Positions 54,994 to 63,112 of a stretch of DNA of 64,000 nt are shown one piece after another; positions within the stretch are counted from its first letter, which is position 1; the number at the start of each line of letters is the position of its first letter. The notes below the pieces were generated by a model. The model was not told where the DNA came from and made no database searches. It saw nothing but the letters and a program-made list of their open reading frames with translations. This DNA is from UBA6898 sp964463135. GTDB taxonomy: Bacteria > Nitrospirota > Thermodesulfovibrionia > Thermodesulfovibrionales > UBA6898. The position numbers and the translations under genes were made by a program. The DNA lies in NCBI GenBank assembly GCA_964463135.1, contig CAYXBA010000008.1:1-64000 (forward strand). Direction: 5' to 3'.

Positions 54994-56436
54994 CTATTTT
55001 CTGGATGCCTTTTCTCCTGGCAGGAGATATCCGAAAAGCTTTAAGATCGACCTGAGTCTTTTGAGGCCCCCCCTGCTGAAAAAACTTGTGGCATAGTTGT
55101 AAATAATGCGCGGCCGGAGATAGAACCTCATATAGAACTCCTTCTGTTTCCTCAGCAGGAGGTCCTCTGTCAGGCCGTGGGGGACAAATACCGGGCGCCA
55201 ATAGTTGAACTTTGACCAGTCCGTTGTATCAAGTCTTCCGTATTTAGCTGCTTCGGCATACTGTGCAGACCCTGGAATAGGGGTGTTTATCGTGACAACG
55301 ACTTCATCGAGCTTCAGCCGGCATGCAAACCTGATCGTCTTGTCGATGGTCTCAACTGTCTCCAGAGGATGTCCGACAATAAAAAAGCCCTTTGTCTTGA
55401 TTTTTAACTCGTTGCACCAGCCGATGACCTCAGAAACGCGGTCAGGAGAAATATTTTTTCTTATTACTTTCAGGATCTCTTCATCTCCGGATTCAATGCC
55501 GAAGGCTATATTCCAACAGCCATTCTCACGGAGAAACTTGAGAAATTCGAACGTGACATTGTTGATCCTCGCCATACAGGTCCAGTGGAAATGCAGACAT
55601 TCCTTCATAAGGAGTCCGAATAACTCATAGATCCTTTCTTTGTTTATCAGGAAGGTGTCGTCAACAAATGCTATTTCCCGTATATGATACGTCTTGTGAA
55701 GCTGTCTGATCTCCTCAAAGACATTTCTTGCTGACCGTTCTCGGTATGTCTGCCCAAAAACGTTTCTGTCGCAGAAGGTGCAGTGGTTTGGACATCCCCG
55801 GCTTGTTATCATATTCACAACAGGAAGCGTTCTGTAGTTCGAGGGCGGCGGCGTGTACAGGCGTATATCGCGGATCAGATCATATGCCGGGAAGGGAAGG
55901 CTGTCCAGGTCGGCAACAAATTCCCTGCGCCTGGTCTGCATCACGTTCCCGGTACTGTCACGATACGCCAAACCGCTTATCGCGTCAATAGGCATATTGT
56001 TCGATAATGCATCAAGAAGTTCCCGTGCGGTTACTTCCCCTTCACCGATGACCCCGTAATCAAAGGCATCAAATGAAAGAGCATGCCGGGAGTTCGACGT
56101 CACATGCGGACCGCCAAGCAGAATTGGCATCCGGGGGAAAATTTCCTTCAGTCTGTCGGCGACCAGCAAGGCCCTGTGAAAAGCAACGGTCGTGGAACTG
56201 ATCCCGACAAAGTCTGGCTTTAGCTGTGCGACCTCTGCCAGGACCTCCTCCTCGGTCTTTCCAAGGGCCTCGGCATCGGTAACAGAAACGTCATATCCAT
56301 TATTACGGAGGTATGCAGCGAGATAATAAATGCCGAGCGGTATCTGTTCCCCGCCGACACTGCCGACCCGGGAAGAATAACGCTCAATTTTTGAGATCGG
56401 GGGGTATAAAAGATAGACCTTTTTTCTGTTCCCCAT
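54994..56436 (-). CDS. B12-binding radical SAM protein
   Basis: The 480 residues have a cobalamin-binding N-domain (QIPLGIYYLAAYLRNNGYDV, PILLGGPHVTSNS) and the radical SAM motif SRGCPNHCTFCDRN near 213 (CxxxCxxC), then a TIM barrel and a helical tail. Family members methylate or rearrange lipids, hopanoids, sugars or antibiotics. It abuts the GT2-GtrA gene (shared base at 56436), so it probably acts in the same envelope pathway. The substrate is unknown. Confidence 0.88.
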   Translation of the reverse strand: MGNRKKVYLLYPPISKIERYSSRVGSVGGEQIPLGIYYLAAYLRNNGYDVSVTDAEALGKTEEEVLAEVAQLKPDFVGISSTTVAFHRALLVADRLKEIFPRMPILLGGPHVTSNSRHALSFDAFDYGVIGEGEVTARELLDALSNNMPIDAISGLAYRDSTGNVMQTRRREFVADLDSLPFPAYDLIRDIRLYTPPPSNYRTLPVVNMITSRGCPNHCTFCDRNVFGQTYRERSARNVFEEIRQLHKTYHIREIAFVDDTFLINKERIYELFGLLMKECLHFHWTCMARINNVTFEFLKFLRENGCWNIAFGIESGDEEILKVIRKNISPDRVSEVIGWCNELKIKTKGFFIVGHPLETVETIDKTIRFACRLKLDEVVVTINTPIPGSAQYAEAAKYGRLDTTDWSKFNYWRPVFVPHGLTEDLLLRKQKEFYMRFYLRPRIIYNYATSFFSRGGLKRLRSILKLFGYLLPGEKASRK

Positions 56437-57485
56437 CAGGTATTTCTCCGGGATGCAGCCTTTGCACTGGCCATGAATATAAAGTCCCGCTGTATCGCAA
56501 AACCGGCAAAGAAAAGCAATGTTTCAGTCACGATCTTGGCCGCGATCACGTTCATGCCAATGTCTGCCAATGTCCTGATGGATATAAAAGAGAGATATCC
56601 CATTACAATGAACAGGAGATAATATTTCATTATGGTAATAAGGATATGGCCGTTATTATGGAAAACAAGACGTCTATTGACGAAGAAGTTCACATGTCCT
56701 GCCACAATTCTCGCAGAAACAATGCTTATGAAAATGTCGTTATATGCGCGGAGAACTGTAACAAAAATAATAAAATCAATAAGACTGGCAAAAAAGGACG
56801 AAAAAGTGAATCTGAGCAGCAGGAAATAGATCTTCATGGAATCGATCAGGGGATTGAAGTGAGATGAACGGTTTTGGTCCAGATATACGGTCGTGATCTC
56901 CTCTTCGAGGATCTCCAGCCCGATCATCCTTGTCGAAATGAGCATGTTCATTTCGTACTCATATCGCTCTCCTTCCAGGGTAATAAGGTGAGGGATCTTA
57001 TTTGCCGGAAGACACCGCAATCCTGACTGCGTGTCCGATACCTTCTTCCCCACAAGCAGGCGAAAAATGTTCTGGGTTATACCATTGCCCAGGAGACTTC
57101 TCAATGGGGTGCCTTTCCCAAATTTTCTGACACCGATCACGAGGTTGTCGGGATGCTTCAGGAATGCTTCAGCAACCTTTAAAACATCCTCTGGCAGATG
57201 TTGCCCGTCAGCATCAACAGTGATAACCCCTGTTGCTTCCTTGAACCGGAGATAGATATGGTTTAAACCTGTCTTGAGTGCCCTGCCCTTTCCAAGATTA
57301 ACAGCGTGTTGAAGAACATGGCATTGTTTCATGTTCCGCAATTCATCAAAAATGAATTTGCTTTCAGGACCGCTGCCGTCATCCACAACGACAATATGTT
57401 CAACCCCGAGATCAATTAAGCCGGTTGCGACCGATAAGAAGGTCTTATCAGGATTATAAGCAGGGATGAGCACGGGAATATTCAT
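56436..57485 (-). CDS. family 2 glycosyltransferase fused to a GtrA-like membrane domain
   Basis: The 349 residues have a DPM/GT2 catalytic domain (VLIPAYNPDKTFLSVATG, VVVDDGSG, VITVDADGQHLPEDVL with the DxD) to about 215, then four membrane helices of GtrA type (FTFSSFFASLIDFIIFV, FFVNRRLVFHNNGH). Such enzymes load a sugar on polyprenyl phosphate and flip it. It would supply the donor for the GT-C protein downstream. It starts 4 bases after a small ORF. Confidence 0.9.
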   Translation of the reverse strand: MNIPVLIPAYNPDKTFLSVATGLIDLGVEHIVVVDDGSGPESKFIFDELRNMKQCHVLQHAVNLGKGRALKTGLNHIYLRFKEATGVITVDADGQHLPEDVLKVAEAFLKHPDNLVIGVRKFGKGTPLRSLLGNGITQNIFRLLVGKKVSDTQSGLRCLPANKIPHLITLEGERYEYEMNMLISTRMIGLEILEEEITTVYLDQNRSSHFNPLIDSMKIYFLLLRFTFSSFFASLIDFIIFVTVLRAYNDIFISIVSARIVAGHVNFFVNRRLVFHNNGHILITIMKYYLLFIVMGYLSFISIRTLADIGMNVIAAKIVTETLLFFAGFAIQRDFIFMASAKAASRRNT

Positions 57486-57488
57486 CTG

Positions 57489-57707
57489 TTAAAACATTTC
57501 ACTGGTTGGCTCGGCAAGGAATACGTAAGGTGACGTGGCTGGAACAACCTGGCGGTTCAACTGTTTCATATTCCTTTCACTGAGAGCAGCCAGCGAGACA
57601 GGTAAATTCAGGGGGTAAAAATCCTGTTCCCGCATGGTCATTATGATCAGTTGTTCATCTGTCAGCAGATAATGCCTTTTGTCCGGGATCGCCGGATAAG
57701 GGGCCAC
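57489..57707 (-). CDS. 72-residue ORF in frame with the upstream gene, unknown
   Basis: The frame (GTG start; YPAIPDKRHYLLTDEQLIIM, NLPVSLAALSERNMKQLNRQ) is open and lies exactly in the frame of the 216-residue gene upstream, separated by one TAA and nine codons. It ends 3 bases before the GT2 start. It may be a separate coupled gene, or a C-terminal part cut off by the stop. No family is recognised. Confidence 0.4.
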   Translation of the reverse strand: MAPYPAIPDKRHYLLTDEQLIIMTMREQDFYPLNLPVSLAALSERNMKQLNRQVVPATSPYVFLAEPTSEMF

Positions 57708-57734
57708 TGCTGCTTTTTCAGCACCCTGCGCTGC

Positions 57735-58385
57735 TTATTTTTCCGGCGGCTCGACGATAAAGTTCATCCAGATCAGATTAAAGACATCTCCATAAGCCTT
57801 GAGATAGTCATGCATGGTGCCGTCAGGATTTACATTCTTGATGTAGCGTTTGAACTGTTTATCGACATATGCAAGAACTTTTTTCTTCTGGCCGGCGGTG
57901 TACGGATACACACAGGCGCTCATAACATCCCGGTTATCCAGCCTGAACAGGCGTGTTGCGAACAGTTCGCCTTTTTTCAGGCTCTGCGTGAGAGCTTTTT
58001 CTTTCAGCTCGGCTTCTCTGTCAAGGAGTATATCTTTCAGAAGGACTCTTTTGTCCTTTGCCACTGAGGTGACCTCATAGAGGCTCATGACAGAATCTTT
58101 TGCTCTGTGGAGAAGCGCGACTGCCTGATCGTCAAGGTCTTTGGTATCCCTGATGAAAAGGTCGATATAGGTGTCGCCCTCTTCATTGATCTTATGGTCA
58201 AATACAAGCCAGTCCTCGAAATTGTGGAAACCGAGCATCAGTGCTCCGCCGCTCAGGAACTCATCAGGTGTCTCCCCATCCCAGAAATAGGTATACGCCT
58301 TGTCAATGGCTTCCGTATGATTGATCCTGATGTAATCGATAATATCATTAAAAAGTTCTTTCAGCTGCTTTGCTTCTTTTCCCAT
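57735..58385 (-). CDS. uncharacterised protein
   Basis: The 216 residues are charged, helical and soluble, with no signal peptide. Notable segments are GALMLGFHNFEDWLVFDHK and LKEKALTQSLKKGELFATRL. I do not recognise a family. It lies 21 bases downstream of the DUF882 peptidase gene and is followed by the in-frame 72-residue ORF. Confidence 0.75.
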   Translation of the reverse strand: MGKEAKQLKELFNDIIDYIRINHTEAIDKAYTYFWDGETPDEFLSGGALMLGFHNFEDWLVFDHKINEEGDTYIDLFIRDTKDLDDQAVALLHRAKDSVMSLYEVTSVAKDKRVLLKDILLDREAELKEKALTQSLKKGELFATRLFRLDNRDVMSACVYPYTAGQKKKVLAYVDKQFKRYIKNVNPDGTMHDYLKAYGDVFNLIWMNFIVEPPEK

Positions 58386-58406
58386 GGTTATTCCTTTAAG
58401 AAGATT

Positions 58407-58928
58407 TTACCAGTATCTGACAGGTCCGACATCAATATGGACAAACTCTTTGTATTTGCCAACCCCGCCTGCAGAGAGCGATTTTGCGATTCCTGAAAGA
58501 GTATTTTTGCTCGTGCCGCTGACCGAAAAATCGATTGCCATTCCCTGCATATGGTAACTGTCGCGCGCGACCTTTCTGCTCCGGGTCCGCAGGTATTCGT
58601 TGTACGCGACCGAACGGTATCCTGAAATGATCTCGATGCGCTGGTCCTTATGGAGCCGTTCCTTTATATCGCAGAGCAGGTCGAGCACCCCTGTGCTGAT
58701 CGGCTTGACCTCATCCGCATAATGGCATCGCATGAGGTGATTGATCCTGCCGAGCGCCTCATAGTCATAGGCTCCGTCAGAAAAGTAGGTTACATCGAGG
58801 GTTTCATCGGTATGAACATTGTAAAGGCTTAATGTTCTGTCCGGCAACATGCTTCCCAATGCGTTTGAGTAACGGCTGAGGAGGGAGACAGCAGCCAATC
58901 CCTGTATGAATGTCCTTCTTGATATCAT
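58407..58928 (-). CDS. Tat-exported DUF882/YcbK-like peptidase (M15 superfamily)
   Basis: The 173 residues start with a Tat signal (MISRRTFIQGLAAVSLL) and carry the zinc-peptidase pattern ISGYRSVAYNEYL, DSYHMQGMAIDF and FVHIDVGPVRYW. The family is thought to cut peptidoglycan peptides. It overlaps the L,D-transpeptidase gene by 4 bases, so the pair is translationally coupled and probably acts on the same cell-wall bonds. Confidence 0.88.
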   Translation of the reverse strand: MISRRTFIQGLAAVSLLSRYSNALGSMLPDRTLSLYNVHTDETLDVTYFSDGAYDYEALGRINHLMRCHYADEVKPISTGVLDLLCDIKERLHKDQRIEIISGYRSVAYNEYLRTRSRKVARDSYHMQGMAIDFSVSGTSKNTLSGIAKSLSAGGVGKYKEFVHIDVGPVRYW

Positions 58929-59812
58929 AGTGTTACATCCTCTGGTATGCCGGACCGCTCTTTCAGGACCTTTTCCACCTTTTGCCAGTCCACCTTGTTC
59001 GCTACCCCGGTTTTTTCAAGCTGCGACTTCGCCTCTTCCTTCATGTTCCTGATCCTGCTGTAGAAATCCCGGTGAACTTCGAGGAAGACCCGCCCCTTAT
59101 CCGTGACGGCAGCCTTAACAGGCATATATAATAACTCACCCTGCGCATTCGGCTCAACTTCTTCGAAGAATTTTTCCATATTTTCGGGCAGCACGCGGAT
59201 ACAGCCATGGCTTCTGTACTGATTGACGGATGCCGGTTTGATCGTTGCGTGGATCATGATGCCCGGCAGCGAGGTCTTAACCGCATATCTGCCGAGCGGA
59301 TTGTCAGGCCCGGGCGGCACTGAGGTGATCACCTCTTTGCCTTCCAGTGCCATCTCTTCCTGTATCGAAGGGGGCACATGCCATGTCGGGTCCTTCTCTT
59401 TTGCGATTACCTTGAACTTCCCGATCGGCGTCTTCCAGCTTGTAGATGTTTTTGATGTAAGTTGACCCATGCCGACAGGGAAGTATCGCACCAATTGATT
59501 ATTTTTAAAAGAATAGAGGGTCCGATCAGGAACATTGATGATAATTCCGTTCTCGACCAGTGTTGGCACGATCTTGCGCGTATTGATCTTTAGCTCCTGG
59601 CCCGGCTGGAGTCGTTTTTTTGTCTCGACATTATTGTCTTTTGCGATCTTCCACCAATACACGCCTGTACGCGCTCCGATAAGCTCAAGCGTATCCCCTT
59701 TTATGACCGTGTACACCATATCATTGCCGATCACCATGCTCGCATATGACGGCTGAGGCAGAAGGGGGAGAGAGAAATAAATGACTATTATCAGCAGAAA
59801 CCGCAAAGGCAT
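58925..59812 (-). CDS. L,D-transpeptidase with LysM domain
   Basis: The 295 residues have a signal peptide (FLLIIVIYFSLPLLPQPSYA), a LysM motif (VIKGDTLELIGARTGVYWWK, PGQELKIN), and a YkuD domain with the catalytic His/Cys motif SHGCIRVLPEN near 205. It makes 3-3 cross-links or attaches proteins to peptidoglycan. It lies 6 bases after the 120-residue gene upstream. Confidence 0.93.
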   Translation of the reverse strand: MPLRFLLIIVIYFSLPLLPQPSYASMVIGNDMVYTVIKGDTLELIGARTGVYWWKIAKDNNVETKKRLQPGQELKINTRKIVPTLVENGIIINVPDRTLYSFKNNQLVRYFPVGMGQLTSKTSTSWKTPIGKFKVIAKEKDPTWHVPPSIQEEMALEGKEVITSVPPGPDNPLGRYAVKTSLPGIMIHATIKPASVNQYRSHGCIRVLPENMEKFFEEVEPNAQGELLYMPVKAAVTDKGRVFLEVHRDFYSRIRNMKEEAKSQLEKTGVANKVDWQKVEKVLKERSGIPEDVTL

Positions 59813-59818
59813 GGCTGG

Positions 59819-60181
59819 TTAGTGTTCTGTGCCTTTTTCGCTTTCACGGTAAAAGGCGTTGAGCGAGGATTTTTCGATGTCTTCGAGCATCTCTGCCCGG
59901 GCCTTTTCAAGACGGTCTGCCGGCAGATTCAGTTTCCGGCCGAGCTGCTCAAGGGGGACCTTTTTTACAAAATGCTCCTCGGCAATGAGCACCTTCAGCA
60001 CATCATCAAGCACTTCCTGCTTGAGGGGTGTATCCTCGATGCTAACCGCGGTGCTCGCACTGGTGAAGTCGAACCCCTTGGCCAGGCCCTCTCTAATTTT
60101 TGCCAATGCATGCATATAGGTCTTTTCAGACTCTGATAAAAAAGCATCATCTGGCAGATCATCAGACCATTTTTCAGCCAT
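59819..60181 (-). CDS. uncharacterised 120-residue helical protein
   Basis: The protein is acidic, all-helical and soluble (SESEKTYMHALAKIREGLAK, EQLGRKLNLPADRLEKARAE), with no known motif. It leads the minus-strand cluster with the L,D-transpeptidase and DUF882 genes and may be cotranscribed with them. Confidence 0.7.
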   Translation of the reverse strand: MAEKWSDDLPDDAFLSESEKTYMHALAKIREGLAKGFDFTSASTAVSIEDTPLKQEVLDDVLKVLIAEEHFVKKVPLEQLGRKLNLPADRLEKARAEMLEDIEKSSLNAFYRESEKGTEH

Positions 60182-60273
60182 AATCCCCCCGGATTTGTCG
60201 TTCGTTTATCCTACCATAGAGCCGCTGAATAAATATAATGTTCGGCGTCGGCGAAGCATTGATTTGAGGCCTG

Positions 60274-60301
60274 TTGACATCTCCGGGGAAGAGCCTATAA
60301 A
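60274..60301 (+). promoter_or_regulatory. sigma-70 promoter for icd
   Basis: TTGACA (60274-60279), a 16-base spacer and TATAAA (60296-60301) lie 30 bases before the icd start, with AGGAGG between. Confidence 0.75.
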
Positions 60302-60331
60302 TTACCCTTACACTACTTTCAGGAGGCTCCC

Positions 60332-61549
60332 TTGGCTACAAAAATAACCGTAAAAAACCCGATCGTCGAGATGGACGGCGATGAGATGACCAGGATCATC
60401 TGGCAGTTTATCAAGGACAAGCTGATAACTCCTTTCCTCGCTATTGATCTGAAATACTATGACCTCGGCATGAAGCACCGTGACGATACCGACGACCAGG
60501 TGACCATAGATGCAGCCAATGCCATCAAGGAGTTCGGTGTCGGCGTAAAATGCGCTACGATCACGCCGAATGCTGCCCGCGTAAAGGAGTATAACCTCAA
60601 GCAGATGTGGAAGAGTCCTAATGCTACGATCCGTTCCATGCTCGACGGTACGGTCATCAGAAAGCCGATCATCGTGAAGAATATCCCTCCGATGGTGCGG
60701 TCATGGAAAAAACCGATCATCATCGGTCGTCATGCGTACGGCGATATCTATAAGAGTACCGAGATCGTTGTTGACGGACCGGGCAGGGCAGAACTGGTCT
60801 TTACGCCTGCTGATGGAGGGGAGAAGAAGGTCCTCACTATCCATGATTTTAAGGGCGCAGGTGTGATTATGGGCACCCATAATATCGAGCCCTCGATCCG
60901 GAGCTTTGCAAAGGCCTGCATCCAGTATGCGCTGAGCGAAAAGGTGGACCTCTGGTTCGGAGCAAAAGATACCATCTCGAAACAGTATCACGGTTTTTTC
61001 AGGGATGTCTTTGCCGAAGAGATTGAGAAGGCAAAGGACGCCCTGCAGAAGGCAGGTGTCTCCTATCGTTACATGCTCATTGATGACGCTGTTGCCCAGA
61101 TCATGAAGTCAGAGGGCGGCATGCTCTGGGCCTGCATGAACTATGACGGTGATGTGATGTCAGACATGATCGCATCCGGTTTCGGCAGCCTTGGCCTTAT
61201 GACCTCAGTCCTGGTATCGCCTGACGGCAAGTTCGAGTTCGAGGCAGCGCACGGCACGGTCATGCGCCATTATTATGAGCATTTGAAGGGCAACCCGACC
61301 TCAACGAACTCGGTCGCATCCATCTTTGCCTGGACGGGCGCGCTTGCAAAGAGAGGGGAGCTCGACAATACTCCCGATGTGGTGAACTATGCACGGACCG
61401 TTGAAGAGGCGGTCATTGCAACCATCGAAAACGGCACCATGACCAAGGACCTTATGCTTATCGCAGAGCCAAAGGTTACAACGTATGCAAAGACCGAAGA
61501 GTTTATCGATGCTGTGGTGGACCGTCTGAAGCTGCAGAATCGCTCGTAG
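60332..61549 (+). CDS. icd: NADP-dependent isocitrate dehydrogenase, eukaryote-like type
   Basis: The 405 residues have the N-terminal NPIVEMDGDEMTRIIWQFIK, the substrate loop SPNATIRSMLDGTVIRKPI and NYDGDVMSDMIASGFGSLGL, which mark the homodimeric type II enzymes rather than the E. coli type. It makes 2-oxoglutarate, NADPH and CO2. A TTG start is used, 5 bases after AGGAGG. The promoter in front suggests independent expression. Confidence 0.95.
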   Translation: MATKITVKNPIVEMDGDEMTRIIWQFIKDKLITPFLAIDLKYYDLGMKHRDDTDDQVTIDAANAIKEFGVGVKCATITPNAARVKEYNLKQMWKSPNATIRSMLDGTVIRKPIIVKNIPPMVRSWKKPIIIGRHAYGDIYKSTEIVVDGPGRAELVFTPADGGEKKVLTIHDFKGAGVIMGTHNIEPSIRSFAKACIQYALSEKVDLWFGAKDTISKQYHGFFRDVFAEEIEKAKDALQKAGVSYRYMLIDDAVAQIMKSEGGMLWACMNYDGDVMSDMIASGFGSLGLMTSVLVSPDGKFEFEAAHGTVMRHYYEHLKGNPTSTNSVASIFAWTGALAKRGELDNTPDVVNYARTVEEAVIATIENGTMTKDLMLIAEPKVTTYAKTEEFIDAVVDRLKLQNRS

Positions 61550-61569
61550 GATACTAGCCTGGCTGTATC

Positions 61570-61911
61570 ATGACGATACTTGTTAAGACAGCAGGCCTTC
61601 TGGTGCTCTCCAATATATTCATGACGTTTGCGTGGTACGGCCACCTGAAGAATCTGAACAATAAGGCCTGGTATATTGCGGCACTGGTGAGCTGGAGCAT
61701 TGCACTTTTTGAATACCTTCTGCAGGTCCCGGCAAACCGGATCGGCGCAACTTCCCTGAGCCTGCCCCAGCTCAAGATCCTTCAGGAGGTGATAACGCTT
61801 TCGGTCTTCGTGCCGTTCGTGGTCCTGTACATGGACCAGCCGCTCAAGCTCGATTACCTCTGGGCAGGCATCTGCCTCATGGGCGCGGTTTACTTCATAT
61901 TCAGAACGTAG
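61570..61911 (+). CDS. DMT-family small membrane protein (DUF486)
   Basis: The 113 residues form four membrane helices with the DUF486 pattern FMTFAWYGHLK, AWYIAALVSWSIALFEYLLQ and VPANRIG. Function is unknown; the fold suggests a small drug/metabolite-type carrier half. It lies 20 bases after icd and may be cotranscribed. Confidence 0.88.
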   Translation: MTILVKTAGLLVLSNIFMTFAWYGHLKNLNNKAWYIAALVSWSIALFEYLLQVPANRIGATSLSLPQLKILQEVITLSVFVPFVVLYMDQPLKLDYLWAGICLMGAVYFIFRT

Positions 61912-61959
61912 TCAACGTTAAAATGATGGAGATCAGACAATGCTGATCTTGGGAAAGCA

Positions 61960-62940
61960 CTAATACAGTCCCATTGCCTTGCGGACTAACTGCATGGTCT
62001 CCTGTGCCACTTTCCTTGCCTTCTCATTTCCCTTTTCTGCTATCGCATGCAGTTTGTCAGGATCACCAAGAAGGGCTGCCCTCCTCTCCCATATCGGCTC
62101 AAGCACTGAGAATACGTTCTTGATCAGCACCTTCTTGCAGTCTATGCAGCCTATGCCTGCTGTCCTGCATCCCTCCGCAACCTCAGCCTGCTCTTCTTTT
62201 GTAGAAAAGACCTTGTGGAGCTGAAAGACAGGGGAATTCTCAGGGTCTCCCGTGTCGGTCCGCTTTACGCGGGCAGGGTCTGTGGTCATGGTTCTTATCT
62301 TCTGTTCGACTTCCTTGGCGCTGTCAGAAAGATAGATAGCATTGCCATAGCTCTTTGACATCTTTCTGCCGTCAACGCCCGGCACTTTGGGGAAGGGCGT
62401 AAGCAGTGCGTCAGGCTCAGGAAAAACATTGCCGTAAAGATTGTTGAACTTGCGTGCAATTTCCCGGGAGATCTCAAGGTGAGGCACCTGGTCTATACCG
62501 ACCGGAACATGTTTTGCCCGGTACATGATGATGTCTGCTGTCTGGAGAAGCGGGTACCCGAGAAAGCCGTAGGTCGAAAGGTCCCGCTCGCTCAGTTCCT
62601 GCTGTTTCTCCTTATAGGTCGGCACGCGCTCAAGCCAGCCAACAGGGGTGATCATCGAAAGCAGGAGATGAAGTTCTGCATGCTCCAGGATCCTGGACTG
62701 GATGAAGATGGTGCATTTATCCGGATCGAGCCCTGCCGCAATAAAATTCACCAGCAGGTCTGTGACCGATTCGTGCAGAACCGAAGGGTTGGTATATCCG
62801 GTGGTGAGGGCGTGCCAGTCAGCAACAAAGTAATAGCAGTCATATTTGTCCTGCAGTTTGACCCAGTTCTGGAGCGCTCCGACATAATTGCCGAGATGTA
62901 CCTTGCCGCTTGACTGCATGCCGCTTAAGACTCTGTCCAC
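61960..62940 (-). CDS. trpS: tryptophan-tRNA ligase
   Basis: The 326 residues have the HIGH-like SSGKVHLGNYVGAL near residue 10 and KMSKSYGNAIYL near 190. It charges tRNA-Trp. A GTG start at 62940 is chosen: GGAGG lies 6 bases before it and the family N-terminus (DRVLSGMQSSG) begins there; the frame runs up to 63000. A clear promoter lies upstream. Confidence 0.95.
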   Translation of the reverse strand: MDRVLSGMQSSGKVHLGNYVGALQNWVKLQDKYDCYYFVADWHALTTGYTNPSVLHESVTDLLVNFIAAGLDPDKCTIFIQSRILEHAELHLLLSMITPVGWLERVPTYKEKQQELSERDLSTYGFLGYPLLQTADIIMYRAKHVPVGIDQVPHLEISREIARKFNNLYGNVFPEPDALLTPFPKVPGVDGRKMSKSYGNAIYLSDSAKEVEQKIRTMTTDPARVKRTDTGDPENSPVFQLHKVFSTKEEQAEVAEGCRTAGIGCIDCKKVLIKNVFSVLEPIWERRAALLGDPDKLHAIAEKGNEKARKVAQETMQLVRKAMGLY

Positions 62941-62971
62941 AATAAACCTCCGAAAATCAAAAAAGTTTTTT

Positions 62972-63000
62972 ATTATTGATGTATTCTGCCTGCCTGTCAA
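62972..63000 (-). promoter_or_regulatory. sigma-70 promoter for trpS
   Basis: On the minus strand TTGACA (63000-62995), a 17-base spacer and AATAAT (62977-62972) precede trpS, with a leader of about 25 bases. The spacer start overlaps a GCCTGCCT inverted repeat. Confidence 0.7.
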
Positions 63001-63112
63001 GAAAAGGCAGGCAAATAATGTAAGTATTAGTCAGGGATCAAACCTCTCCTTAACACGGACCAGGGTCTAAAGCACTGAGTCCCAGCGAAGCCCCCTTTTT
63101 TACAGGTGCTAT

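Noticed and set aside
62985..63012. GCCTGCCT...AGGCAGGC inverted repeat as a terminator
   Set aside because: There is no T-run on either side, and the -35 of the trpS promoter overlaps it.
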